DNA of 64,000 nucleotides from Pteria penguin (Eukaryota > Mollusca > Bivalvia > Pterioida > Pteriidae). The notes below the pieces were generated by a model. It worked only from the letters and a program-made list of their open reading frames with translations. It made no database searches and was not told the DNA's origin. A program made the translations under genes and the position numbers. This document shows positions 53,401 to 57,895 of the stretch, one piece after another; position 1 is the stretch's first letter, and every line of letters starts with the position of its first letter. Where the stretch lies: NCBI GenBank assembly GCA_035048485.1, contig CM068592.1:34976001-35040000 (forward strand), written 5' to 3'.

Positions 53401-54479
53401 CTATAATAGCTCGATCTAGCTATTATAGCTCAAATGAGCTATAATTTTTCTTATCTGAAAAATGAAAATTTCAGAATTTTAAAGAAACGGTTGCAAGTCG
53501 CATTAGAAGTCAGTAAATGCCATAACTTTTGTAAAAGAACTTCCACTGCAAGATGTAAAAGATTGGAGAAACGGCACCAAGAAGTTTGCAAAGTTTTAAG
53601 GTGTGTTTTCTCATATTTGGTACGTATTGCTGCCAAGGTTCTTATGCATAAATTCCATTATTTTCAGAGTACTAATGCGACTTTTAAACATTTTTTGAAA
53701 ATTCATAAATTTTGATTGTTTACTTAAGAGAAATTATAGCTCAATAGAGCTATAATAGCTAGATCGAGCTATTATAGCTCATTCTGAACATGTGCCCGAC
53801 CTGATAAAATGTTCCTTATACTGCCTCTGGTAGGTCTGTTGCACAAGTCTAAATCTTATGCCATACATGTACATAAAACAGATACCATCTCCAGCTGGAG
53901 ATATAGAAAATATAAAACAAAATCAAACATGAGTCTTCCCTTTCACTACACCCTAAGAAATTAGCAACATCCTGTTACAAATATCGAAGGACAAATACTA
54001 CATAATGATAAAGTTCTAAAATGAACAAATTTAATCGAATAAATCAAACTGTTGATAAATAATGCTTATATAATATACAATATCTCCCTCTTATTCTGAA
54101 GGATAGAATTCATTTTTGATGGCATTCTATAACACTGACTCATTATGCTGAAGTTAACATTTTAAGTGTGCCCAACCTGTTCATAATCATAGTCAATTAT
54201 TATTTATTAAATTCTTGTGTCTCAACCTTATCAATGCACAAGTGAAATATGTCGTTAACAGGGAAATCGGCAAATGAAAGCCGTCAACTTTTAAGACAGG
54301 AAGTAGTAGAGCAGGTGGTAGTCGTTTCTTAGGTGTTAATTGTCCATCAACATCAAAGGCGCTTCTTCCACTACCTGCATAAACACCTCGTTTTGAACAA
54401 ATATCGTGTCAGTTTCATTCTGCTTTACGCACATTACCTCATCTTCGACTTGCTGGAGCACGAGGGTCCCTAATTTCAT
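20352..54479 (-). CDS. ANKRD28: PP6 regulatory ankyrin-repeat subunit, complete 28-exon gene
   Basis: The product is the invertebrate orthologue of vertebrate ANKRD28/ANKRD44/ANKRD52, scaffold subunits that join protein phosphatase 6 catalytic and SAPS subunits in the cytoplasm (family knowledge). I read each exon on the minus strand: all 27 introns are GT-AG, all phases match, and the coding lengths sum to 3108 bases, 1035 residues plus stop, close to about 1050 in human ANKRD28 (from memory). Almost the whole protein is ankyrin repeats with TPLHxAA cores; diagnostic stretches are [28 protein letters not shown] and [21 protein letters not shown]. The tail ends SSDSEFY, like the SDSETY end of ANKRD28, while [15 protein letters not shown] is closer to ANKRD44, as expected for a gene predating the vertebrate duplication. 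The start in exon 1 is the least certain part. No frameshift or internal stop was found. Confidence 0.94.
20468..21575 (-). other. intron 27
   Basis: GT-AG intron containing a forward SINE (20792-21077); the rest is AT-rich and unremarkable. Confidence 0.85.
20792..21077 (+). mobile_element. complete tRNA-derived SINE in intron 27
   Basis: Head GTGGCCTAGTGGATAAGG with box B GGTTCGACTCC and a Thr-CGU-like anticodon loop; body GTCTTTCGGATGAGACAG, CACTGCTTCGGGTGGGTCCG, CAGATGCCGTCACCATATAC; tail of CAAA repeats. It is the best-preserved head in the window and lies antisense to the ankyrin gene. Confidence 0.9.
21576..21722 (-). CDS. ANKRD28: ankyrin subunit exon 27 (residues 949-998)
   Basis: [20 protein letters not shown] then [20 protein letters not shown]. 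[19 protein letters not shown] is diagnostic of ANKRD28/52. A partial tandem repeat of about 70 bp begins at this exon's acceptor and runs into the upstream intron, duplicating the acceptor region. Confidence 0.96.
21721..21925. repeat. two-to-three-copy tandem repeat (about 70 bp) over the exon 27 acceptor
   Basis: Blocks starting at about 21721, 21792 and 21858 each read CCCTGAAA(G/A), AGAT(A/G)A(C/T)AGT(G/A)TGA and ACAATGCATGT with changes. Each begins with the reverse complement of a TTTCAGG acceptor, so exon 27 has near-copies of its splice site upstream in the transcript. Confidence 0.75.
21723..24295 (-). other. intron 26
   Basis: GT-AG intron, 2.6 kb, holding the acceptor-region tandem repeat and an 0.8-kb inverted-repeat transposon (22780-23620). 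Confidence 0.85.
22780..23620. mobile_element. inverted-repeat transposon (MITE), copy A
   Basis: Termini ATTCTATGTTTCTCAGA (from 22794) and CCGAGAAACATAGAAT (to 23605) are inverted repeats, with weaker matching outward (GGCTATGTAAAA and TTTAAATAGCC). The interior aligns along its full length with 32462-33300. No transposase is encoded. Confidence 0.8.
24296..24387 (-). CDS. ANKRD28: ankyrin subunit exon 26 (residues 918-949)
   Basis: [20 protein letters not shown] then [10 protein letters not shown]. Equivalent to [31 protein letters not shown], the last canonical repeat before the tail. Confidence 0.96.
24388..25230 (-). other. intron 25
   Basis: GT-AG intron with an A/C-rich simple tract at about 24541-24610; otherwise nothing recognisable. 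Confidence 0.85.
25231..25313 (-). CDS. ANKRD28: ankyrin subunit exon 25 (residues 891-918)
   Basis: [20 protein letters not shown] then IANNELK with a split threonine. Matches GHExxALLILxKITDxxLINxxNxALQT. Confidence 0.94.
25756..25980. mobile_element. foldback element in intron 24 with terminal repeats over 50 bp
   Basis: The left end CTGGGGCTTTATTCACAAAG, AAACTTAAGTCTAAGT, AATTGAGACCTA is mirrored at the right end by TAGGTCTCAATTCTTA, CACTTAGACTTAAGTTTC and GTGAATAAGGCCCCTG. It is about 225 bp, non-coding, with a central spacer; no clear target duplication. Confidence 0.75.
26087..26166 (-). CDS. ANKRD28: ankyrin subunit exon 24 (residues 864-890)
   Basis: [20 protein letters not shown] then HFACNY. 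Aligns with ASAELTLQDNSKNTALHLACSKGHE across the next junction. Donor GTAAGT, phase 0. Confidence 0.94.
26167..27312 (-). other. introns 22-23 content
   Basis: Apart from exon 23 (26596-26741), this holds a weak copy of the half-site-bearing dispersed repeat at about 26820-27000 (CCAAGGTCACTGGGTG, CATACCTGAAAGCC-like block). No additional exon. Confidence 0.4.
26596..26741 (-). CDS. ANKRD28: ankyrin subunit exon 23 (residues 815-864)
   Basis: [20 protein letters not shown] then [18 protein letters not shown]. Corresponds to RTPLHAAAFTDHVECLQLLLxHxAxVNxVDxTGKT. Position 816 is leucine where the family normally has threonine. Confidence 0.96.
27313..27396 (-). CDS. ANKRD28: ankyrin subunit exon 22 (residues 787-815)
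   Basis: [20 protein letters not shown] then NLTDSKGR. Matches VINDNEGAAEMLIDTLGASIVNATDSKGR of human ANKRD28 closely. Confidence 0.96.
27864..27951 (-). CDS. ANKRD28: ankyrin subunit exon 21 (residues 758-787)
   Basis: [20 protein letters not shown] then PFSPLHCAV. The KFxGNPFxPLHCA block is especially close to ANKRD44. The donor is GTAAGT after the GT of a split valine codon. Confidence 0.96.
28120..28212 (+). mobile_element. SINE body fragment in intron 20
   Basis: ATCCCTCACTGCTTTGGGTA, GGTCCATTTCAAATG and GCCACCATATA match the middle and end of the SINE body; the head is missing. Confidence 0.5.
28724..28790 (-). CDS. ANKRD28: ankyrin subunit exon 20 (residues 736-758)
   Basis: [20 protein letters not shown] then YN with a split glycine. 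GYTPLHxACYNGxExC is invariant across the family and continues into exon 21. Confidence 0.95.
29180..29370 (-). mobile_element. second tRNA-headed SINE type in intron 19
   Basis: On the minus strand: ACTTGGTGTAGTGGTTAAGC (box A region), GATCCGGGTTCGATTCCCAG (box B) and a body different from the other SINEs, ending ACCAATCAACCAACCAACC. It has a separate tRNA-derived origin, in the same orientation as the ankyrin gene. Confidence 0.7.
29426..29566 (-). CDS. ANKRD28: ankyrin subunit exon 19 (residues 689-735)
   Basis: [20 protein letters not shown] then [20 protein letters not shown]. Matches VTGHEECVDALLQHGAKxLxRDSRGRTP; the usual TPIHLSA core is IPAYLAA, a visible departure from the ankyrin consensus. 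Confidence 0.95.
30265..30382 (-). CDS. ANKRD28: ankyrin subunit exon 18 (residues 649-688)
   Basis: [20 protein letters not shown] then [14 protein letters not shown]. GQTPLMLxxxNGH and GRTALHRG are family signatures. Phase 0 donor GTAAAT. Confidence 0.96.
30613..30700 (-). CDS. ANKRD28: ankyrin subunit exon 17 (residues 620-649)
   Basis: [20 protein letters not shown] then VDCTDIYE. Corresponds to NGHSECLRLLIGNAEPQNAVDIQDGNG; the glycine before the next repeat is glutamate here. Confidence 0.94.
31220..31345 (-). CDS. ANKRD28: ankyrin subunit exon 16 (residues 578-620)
   Basis: [20 protein letters not shown] then [13 protein letters not shown]. The RTxLDLAxxxGxxECVxxL pattern and the KRTPxHA core match. 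The donor is GTATAA, less canonical than the others. Confidence 0.94.
32215..32290 (-). CDS. ANKRD28: ankyrin subunit exon 15 (residues 553-578)
   Basis: [20 protein letters not shown] then IRDSH with a split glycine. Corresponds to AYHGHHQALEVLVQSLLDLDVRNSSG. Confidence 0.95.
32462..33300. mobile_element. inverted-repeat transposon (MITE), copy B in intron 14
   Basis: ATTCTATGTTTTCAGATAAT at 32480 and CTGAGAAACATAGAAT ending at 33290. The interior (AAAAAAGTGGCAAGGTAGGT, GCATTTAGTTTCTCACTTTC, GAATTTCTGCTCTTGCTTA) matches copy A in order and spacing: 811 against 812 bp between the inner ends. It is in the same orientation as copy A. Confidence 0.8.
33620..33685 (-). CDS. ANKRD28: ankyrin subunit exon 14 (residues 531-552)
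   Basis: [20 protein letters not shown] then LA. This is the variable linker of the family (vertebrates carry a longer loop here). A second AG ten bases inside would give a stop, so the acceptor is at tgatcag. Lowest-conservation internal exon, but frame and flanking exons require it. Confidence 0.85.
34077..34188 (-). CDS. ANKRD28: ankyrin subunit exon 13 (residues 493-530)
   Basis: [20 protein letters not shown] then [17 protein letters not shown]. It matches [27 protein letters not shown]. The acceptor has two overlapping AG dinucleotides; only the first keeps the frame. Confidence 0.95.
34370..34510 (-). CDS. ANKRD28: ankyrin subunit exon 12 (residues 446-493)
   Basis: [20 protein letters not shown] then [18 protein letters not shown]. 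It aligns with the RSPLHYAAANCNYQCL and [10 protein letters not shown] blocks of human ANKRD28. Confidence 0.96.
34860..35345. repeat. dispersed AGGTCA-bearing repeat, two units, in intron 11
   Basis: Two overlapping units with ATGCCAAATATGAAGGCCCT (twice, at about 34883 and 35009), AAAGGTCACGGTCAAGGTCA and ACAGATGGACGGATGGAC, then TGAAAGGTCATGGTAAAGG. Same module order as other copies in the window. Confidence 0.7.
35513..35581 (-). CDS. ANKRD28: ankyrin subunit exon 11 (residues 423-446)
   Basis: [20 protein letters not shown] then EGR. Carries the second helix and hairpin of one repeat. The phase-2 entry from exon 10 gives a glycine codon, supporting use of the first of the three donor copies. 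Confidence 0.93.
35891..36076. repeat. three tandem 62-bp copies spanning the exon 10 end and its donor
   Basis: Copies start at 35891, 35953 and 36015 and differ at only a few positions (CATCC, CATTC, CGTTC). Each holds, in reverse, GATGATTATGGTAGAA(C/T)G, TGTTTACACGGAGCTGCC and TGTAGTGGgtgagtt. The highest-coordinate copy is the real exon end; the other two lie in intron 10. Confidence 0.95.
36033..36185 (-). CDS. ANKRD28: ankyrin subunit exon 10 (residues 372-423)
   Basis: [20 protein letters not shown] through [15 protein letters not shown]. Its last part and donor lie inside a 62-bp unit repeated three times in tandem, so two further copies of the exon end plus donor follow in the intron. 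Only the first donor works: reading on meets TGA at once (AGT GGG TGA). Confidence 0.93.
36670..36784 (-). CDS. ANKRD28: ankyrin subunit exon 9 (residues 334-372)
   Basis: [20 protein letters not shown] then [29 protein letters not shown] is nearly invariant in ANKRD28/44/52. The donor is gtaagt with the last lysine codon split (phase 2). Confidence 0.96.
36785..38228 (-). other. intron 8
   Basis: GT-AG intron of 1.4 kb, AT-rich, without recognisable repeats or exons. Confidence 0.8.
38229..38307 (-). CDS. ANKRD28: ankyrin subunit exon 8 (residues 308-334)
   Basis: [20 protein letters not shown] followed by QTLLEH, with a glycine codon split into exon 9. [11 protein letters not shown] is a family signature. 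It was short enough to need reading from conserved motifs and splice sites. Confidence 0.95.
38625..38900 (+). mobile_element. solo tail of the same retroelement inside intron 7
   Basis: Carries the tail landmarks in forward orientation: GTAAACCGGTTAACCACAC, GACCGTCCTAAGTCGGTATC and, at the end, GATTTGTGTCATACAGCTTT followed by AGATGTCTTCTGTTTT. It lies in the 3.2-kb intron 7 of the ankyrin gene, in the opposite orientation to the gene. No coding part is attached. Confidence 0.65.
41110..41340. repeat. dispersed AGGTCA-bearing repeat in intron 7
   Basis: ACAAGATGCGTTTGTGAAAC, AAATGCCCCCACATCAAG, AGTCAAAGGTCACAGTCAA, TGAAATATGAAAGCCCTACC and TTAGACAGGCC are in the module order seen at 44785-45150. 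Confidence 0.65.
41546..41632 (-). CDS. ANKRD28: ankyrin subunit exon 7 (residues 279-307)
   Basis: [20 protein letters not shown] followed by TEGANTKLQ. The ASSTHGxxCLE stretch corresponds to AASTHGALCLELLV of the vertebrate subunits. Confidence 0.96.
42186..42389 (-). CDS. ANKRD28: ankyrin subunit exon 6 (residues 211-278)
   Basis: Reads [20 protein letters not shown] and later [20 protein letters not shown], two ankyrin repeats. It ends NHRGM at a GTAAG donor in phase 0. The methionine at its start is internal, not a translation start. Confidence 0.96.
43394..44522. mobile_element. inverted-repeat element with 21-bp ends, 1129 bp
   Basis: TTCGCCGTAATGATGCAAGC (43394) and GGCTTGCGTCATTACGGCGA (to 44522) are inverted with one mismatch, and matching continues inward (ACAATCGCACTT / AAGTGCGATTGT). 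The interior has no transposase. No certain target duplication. Confidence 0.8.
44785..45150. repeat. dispersed repeat with a perfect DR1 nuclear-receptor site
   Basis: Modules CAAGATGTATTTGTGAAATA, AAGGTTAAGGTCACAGGGTC, TGAAATATGAAAGCTCTACC and a duplicated middle. At about 45001 it reads AGGTCAAAGGTCAAGGTCA: AGGTCA-A-AGGTCA is a direct repeat with one spacer base, followed by a third half-site. Confidence 0.7.
45364..46230. mobile_element. TA-flanked inverted-repeat element, about 0.87 kb
   Basis: Ends ACCGTATATACTCGCTTATA and TATAAGCGAGTATATACGGT are inverted; CTTATAAGACGA is repeated internally near both ends (about 45388, 45450, 46150). TA at both borders suggests a Tc1/mariner-pogo type target. 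No coding capacity seen. Confidence 0.8.
46269..46600. mobile_element. inverted-repeat element with 10-bp target duplication next to the exon 5 donor
   Basis: TTCCTGACTC occurs at 46259-46268 and 46601-46610. Ends CAATCTGATT and AATCAGATTG are inverted; the longer match TGGCGAAATCCTATAAGGGG / CCCCTTACGGAGTTTCACCA resumes after about 52 extra bases on the left. A 9-10 bp duplication is typical of Mutator-like elements (inference). Confidence 0.75.
46631..46783 (-). CDS. ANKRD28: ankyrin subunit exon 5 (residues 160-210)
   Basis: Contains [20 protein letters not shown], one of the most conserved segments of the family. A 332-bp inverted-repeat element sits in the intron only about 20-30 bases beyond this exon's donor. 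Confidence 0.97.
47308..48248. mobile_element. TA-flanked inverted-repeat element in intron 4, 941 bp
   Basis: CCGTATTCACTCGTGTA and TACACGAGTGAATACGG are terminal inverted repeats bordered by TA (47306-47307, 48249-48250). Sub-terminal CGTGTATAATACGCA motifs are at both ends. The ends share CCGTAT and ACTCG with the element at 45364-46230, so the two are related families. Confidence 0.8.
47453..47496. mobile_element. 44-bp palindromic micro-insertion with 8-bp duplication
   Basis: CAGGGACGTATATATCTA and TAGATATATACGTCCCT are inverted around 9 bases; GAATTTAC flanks it exactly at 47445-47452 and 47497-47504. The 8-bp duplication and CAGGG end fit hAT-type transposition. It sits inside the 941-bp element, so it inserted later. 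Confidence 0.75.
49640..49840 (-). CDS. ANKRD28: ankyrin subunit exon 4 (residues 93-159)
   Basis: Reads [20 protein letters not shown] through [13 protein letters not shown]. Almost the whole exon aligns with the [20 protein letters not shown] block that is a signature of this subunit. One oddity: the usual TALHHA core is TSLQHA here. Confidence 0.97.
49841..50954 (-). other. intron 3
   Basis: GT-AG intron of 1.1 kb; a weak AGGTCA-type repeat fragment is near 49965-50060 (GAAGTCCTATCTCTTCCTGC, AAATTATGACCAAAGTTAAA). Otherwise unremarkable. Confidence 0.8.
50955..51104 (-). CDS. ANKRD28: ankyrin subunit exon 3 (residues 43-92)
   Basis: Begins [19 protein letters not shown] and runs through [20 protein letters not shown], giving the first full ankyrin repeat and the start of the next. 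The acceptor is ccccag and the donor gtatgt, both phase 0. Confidence 0.97.
51275..52409. mobile_element. TA-flanked pogo/Tc1-like non-autonomous element in intron 2, 1135 bp
   Basis: CAGTGATGCTCCGTTTATCC and GATTAACCGAGCATCACTG are terminal inverted repeats, with TA at 51273-51274 and 52410-52411. TCCGGATAAACGGATTTTCC-type blocks recur near both ends, a layout seen in pogo-like elements of animals. No transposase. Confidence 0.85.
52477..52560 (-). CDS. ANKRD28: ankyrin subunit exon 2 (residues 15-42)
   Basis: Starts [20 protein letters not shown] and ends EDVNYQ. This matches the conserved amino-terminal cap helix of the family (QPxLVQAIFxGDPDEVR in human). It lies just outside the TA-flanked transposon that fills much of intron 2. 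Confidence 0.95.
52561..54437 (-). other. intron 1
   Basis: GT-AG intron of 1.9 kb holding the near-palindromic 429-bp element and, at about 53810-53930, a probable SINE-body fragment (TAGGTCTGTTGCACAAGTC, AGATACCATCTCCA). Confidence 0.75.
53375..53803. mobile_element. near-palindromic CAG-ended element, 429 bp, 5-bp duplication
   Basis: About 70 bp at each end are inverted (left CAGGTTGGGCACATGTTCAG, right CTGAACATGTGCCCGACCTG) and contain several GAGCTATAATAGCTC-like sub-palindromes. Weaker inverted matching continues to the middle. ATAAA flanks it at 53370-53374 and 53804-53808. The open frames on both strands are products of the palindrome. Confidence 0.85.
54438..54479 (-). CDS. ANKRD28: ankyrin subunit exon 1 (residues 1-14)
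   Basis: Reads [14 protein letters not shown] and stops at a good donor (GAG/gtaatg) in phase 0, which is what exon 2 needs. The vertebrate proteins start with an equally short, poorly conserved leader (MAFLKLRDQ in human), so identity rests on position, frame and splice site. An upstream ATG at 54574 opens only five codons. Confidence 0.65.
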
Positions 54480-54539
54480 GGGAGCCCCTTTATTTCTGTT
54501 TGAAAACAGCATTAGGATGACTTTGAAACTTTTAATCGT

Positions 54540-54640
54540 TCAACAGGAAACTAATTTCACCCCTTCGCCGCCATGTTTATGTTATTCCGCAGTTATAGGT
54601 CACATACCGTCACGTGTTACTCATTACTTCCGCTAAAAGA
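54540..54640 (-). promoter_or_regulatory. probable promoter and 5' leader of the ankyrin gene
   Basis: Reading the minus strand there is an ETS-type GCGGAAGT (54626-54633), a palindromic CACGTG E-box (54611-54616) and a YY1-like AAACATGGCGGC (about 54567-54578), within 160 bases upstream of the exon 1 ATG. These three are common in housekeeping promoters. No TATA box is evident. The motifs are seen; their use is inference. Confidence 0.5.
54557..54574 (-). promoter_or_regulatory. five-codon upstream ORF (MAAKG, stop)
   Basis: An ATG inside the YY1-like motif opens ATG GCG GCG AAG GGG TGA, ending about 78 bases before the chosen start of the ankyrin subunit. If transcribed in the leader it could lower translation or, if transcription starts within the YY1 motif as often seen, be partly excluded. 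Confidence 0.35.
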
Positions 54641-54896
54641 AAAATGCCGCGAAAATTTGAATTAAAAATACCATCCTTTTTTTTTAGCACTCTGTGGTTG
54701 TGCGATTAACACAGAATTTCTAAACACCGTATGTGAGAAATTTTATATGAATTTATGAAATTTAGCTTTACCATGTAAAATGTATAGACATTTTTATTCA
54801 AATATACATTTTTAATAAAATTTTAGATCAAGTTACTTCGAAATTGTAACTTCAGTGGTGTTTGCCACCATTCGTTTAAAACAAATTGATATCATG

Positions 54897-55423
54897 CAGT
54901 GGCGTAGCTACCATTACGCCAAATACGCACGTGCGTACACATCATTTTGTGTAAAATATAGTGTCTCATGAGGGAGTGAGAGGGAGAGAGAGAGTTGGTC
55001 GTTTTCCTTTCCAGATTGATAGTACTGTTTTAATTCGACGTAATATGTTATTTTAAAAATGCTTATTCTGTGTGAAGTTAAGAAATCTATTTATGCTCTT
55101 TCTTTTCCAAAATTAAAAAAAAAAACATGCCGTCTATCAATAGGTACCATCAGATATGACGCTTAATATACCATTCAGTATTACATTTCTTTGTATTTCA
55201 AAGTTGGAATATACTTGAAAGATGTTCATATTTTGAACATTTCTTTCCTTAATGATAACTTTACCCTTCTTTAAAACATTAAAATCTATTAGCTCTCAGG
55301 GGGTTTCGCCCCCTGAACCCCCAGTCGGGCTTCACCTTAGACCCACTGGGGTCTTCAAAGCAGCCCCCAAACCCCCTGCCTTTCTAGTGTGTACACATCA
55401 TTTGCAGTCTGGCTACGCGCCTG
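54897..55423. mobile_element. CAG-ended hAT-like element, 527 bp, 5-bp duplication
   Basis: CAGTGGCGTAGC at the left and GCTACGCGCCTG at the right are inverted with one mismatch; TCATG flanks it at 54892-54896 and 55424-55428. The interior includes CAGGGGGTTTCGCCCCCTGA. It lies about 260 bp outside the ankyrin promoter. Confidence 0.85.
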
Positions 55424-55428
55424 TCATG

Positions 55429-56190
55429 GTCCAAACCTTTATATGCTACCAGGTCTTAACATCTATAAATAAGTTTTGCTAATAAGTGAGCACTAAAACC
55501 ATTATCCAAACATACTCCTTCTTAGACTTTTACTAACCTATTAGCAGTTTGCTGACCCATTGTTTTACAATTTTATCAATTATATGTAGAAAAATTCCTT
55601 TTAAATATACCCAACTATATTACTATTTTTGTTTCCTAAACATGTCAAACACAGCTATATTATATACTACCAGTTAAGAAAAAAGGGTGATCCTTAAAAT
55701 TTTACGGGTGGGACTTCTTTGAGAGAGAGAGAGAGAGAAGCGAACTTGAGTAGAGAACATCAAAGGCATAGCTAAACCTAAATTTGAAATAATGGAAAAA
55801 CAGGTTCATGTAAATCAAATGGATAATGGCCATTTTAAAAGAGGAAATGTGCCGTGCTGCCCTTCCTCTAACTTTGGTCCTATATACCTGAGCATGGATA
55901 ACACAGGAATACCTCTTAATTCTATTATTGGACAATCTGAGAAACACAGCTCTCTTTCTGCAAATTTGGCATGGACATCAGACAACGATTGATTAAAGAC
56001 AATGTTCTATGCATTTTCCCATCGATAACTCAGAAGAAGACTGGTATGGTCGCTATAGCAAATACTTGCATTACGTCTCGTAGTTTTCTATATTTAGTCT
56101 CCCGATATCTAGGATATGCCTGATAGAGAGAAATGTTTGCGCGCGGTAAACATCGTTTACTTGAGGAATAGTATTTGTAATTTAAGCAGC
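55429..56190. other. spacer with a GA microsatellite and one orphan frame
   Basis: A (GA)n run is at about 55721-55738. A 66-codon plus-strand frame at 55792-55992 (MEKQVHVNQMDNGHFKRGNV ... SANLAWTSDND, stop) has a protein-like composition and is open upstream to 55750, but no homologue or partner exon was recognised. It could be an exon of a gene divergent from the ankyrin gene. Confidence 0.3.
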
Positions 56191-56205
56191 TTGTATTTTA
56201 CTGTG

Positions 56206-57610
56206 AAGCCGGCATGGCCTAGTGGTATCGCGCTTGTCTCCTGATCGGGTTCGAGTTCCGCTCCGCTGACAGTAAAAACCGAGGCCCCGTGTCGTTGTAT
56301 GCATGGCACGTTAAAGATCCCTCACTGCTTCATTTGGGTCCGTTGCAAAGGTAAAAATTTGTATGCCCCGCATCACAGGGGCGGATCCAAAAATTGCAAT
56401 GCCGGGGATATACTATTCGAGGTCCGAAGGGCCGAGTGGAGGAGGTTATGGAAGGGGGTGTCCTCCTGCCATGAGGCGGATTCGGGGAAATTTTTAAAAC
56501 GGAGCAAAAATATAGCATTTGGTGCATCTTTTTATGCCATTTTCTTGCTTTTTCATTCTGAGATTCCATTGAATAAAGAAGAACAAAATCAATTATTCAA
56601 AGTAACAGATTTTTATATGGGATAAGTTATAATGCCACTTTTTATGTATATGTTCTTTTGTTTCACGTATAAAACTTTTCAGGGGGACGGATGCAGAAAG
56701 GTGAATGCCGGGAGGGGGGCACAATTAAATCCGAAGACTTCAATGAGGCGCAAGCACCGAAAAGGTGCTGGATGCAGGAGGGAGTCACACTCTCCTACTG
56801 GTGGGAGTCTGGGAGTCTCCCCCAGAAAATTTTCGGGAAATTGGTTCAAAATGGTGCATTCATCTATGCTAAACAAATTATGTCCATCGATTGTTTGCAA
56901 AGAAATCAAAACACATTTAACTACTTATACTTTATCTTTCCCCTAATCACCCACTATTAATGATTAACAATTATTTCTTTACTTGATTCTAATTTCAATC
57001 TCCAAATTTTATGGCTTTTTATTTTATATTTTATAAAGATATGTGTCTTTATTTTATTCTAAATTAAAAAAAAATTAACAAAACAAGCCAACAACTAAGT
57101 ACAATTCTATTGCAAAACAAAGTGTATACGTTTTTGAGGGTAGTCCAATATAAATATCACAATAAAAATAGAAACGATTGTTACCTATTTAAACTTAGTA
57201 TACAGACTGGGTTTACTAATTGGTATGTTTATTATAGATACTGTTACTTACGATAGATGTAATTTTAAGCGAGTAGGCTAATTGGGAACACACCACTGTT
57301 AATCAAAGTGGACAGTGTATATCGATTACGTAATAAGTTCAAACCCCGGGTTTATACAGCCTGGGAACTATCACTGGTATTTACAAATGACTGAAGACGC
57401 TTCATAACAGTGGACAGTGAAGCCAGTGGACGGTATATTCGGTGTATGTATAGACTTGTTATCACCGGGACACTTATACTTGGCGCAACTACCGGCGTGC
57501 CCCCCCCCCCCCCCCCCGGCTGGATTCGCACCTGCATCAGGCAAATGCCGTCACCATATACGTGAAATATTCGTAGTGTGACGTTTAACAAAAATCAATC
57601 AACCAATCAA
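56206..57610 (+). mobile_element. SINE split in two by a later insertion
   Basis: The 5' half (56206-56375) has the head AAGCCGGCATGGCCTAGTGG and body up to CCCCGCATCA; the 3' half (57535-57610) resumes CATCAGGCAAATGCCGTCAC and ends in ATCAATCAACCAATCAA. Target duplications TGTATTTTACTGTG (56192-56205) and TGTATTTTACCGTG (57611-57624) flank the whole, proving the halves are one insertion. Confidence 0.85.
56376..57534. mobile_element. CAG-ended element inserted in the SINE, 1159 bp, 5-bp duplication
   Basis: CAGGGGCGGATCCA and TGGATTCGCACCTG are inverted with two mismatches; CATCA is duplicated at 56371-56375 and 57535-57539. It includes a C run at about 57500-57517. No transposase is visible, though it is rich in GGGGG/GGATGC blocks. 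Same end type and duplication size as the elements at 53375 and 54897. Confidence 0.85.
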
Positions 57611-57624
57611 TGTATTTTACCGTG

Positions 57625-57895
57625 TGTGAAAATCCTGCTTTATTCGTGGCCGAAAGATCCGGGTTCGATTTCCAGCAGTGGTACTTCTGTGTCCCGTCTC
57701 TCTGATGCGGCAGTTAAAACTTGGGGTCTATTTCCCGTAGACGGCAGACGTCGCACTTCGAAGTCCATCATTGGTTCTTGCAGTTTTTTGCATGGGTTAG
57801 AATTTTGAGTAATGCATCAAGTAGATGTCGTCTCCATAAAAGTAATCTTGGTCTGATATTAAAATGATAAATTAAATAAATAGATAAATAAATAG
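57625..57895 (+). mobile_element. diverged SINE copy
   Basis: GATCCGGGTTCGATTTCC (box B), CCCGTCTCTCTGATGCGGCA, GCATCAAGTAGATGTCGTCT and a tail of AAATAGATA units. The body positions match the other SINEs but are strongly diverged; box A is poor. Confidence 0.55.

Noticed and set aside
53434..53715. Basic 93-codon frame and a 61-codon frame on the other strand with similar peptides
   Set aside because: Both come from the two arms of the palindromic 429-bp element.
56299..56960. Several overlapping frames of 76-108 codons on both strands
   Set aside because: They cross the SINE/transposon junction or lie in the G-rich part of the inserted element; no transposase motif.
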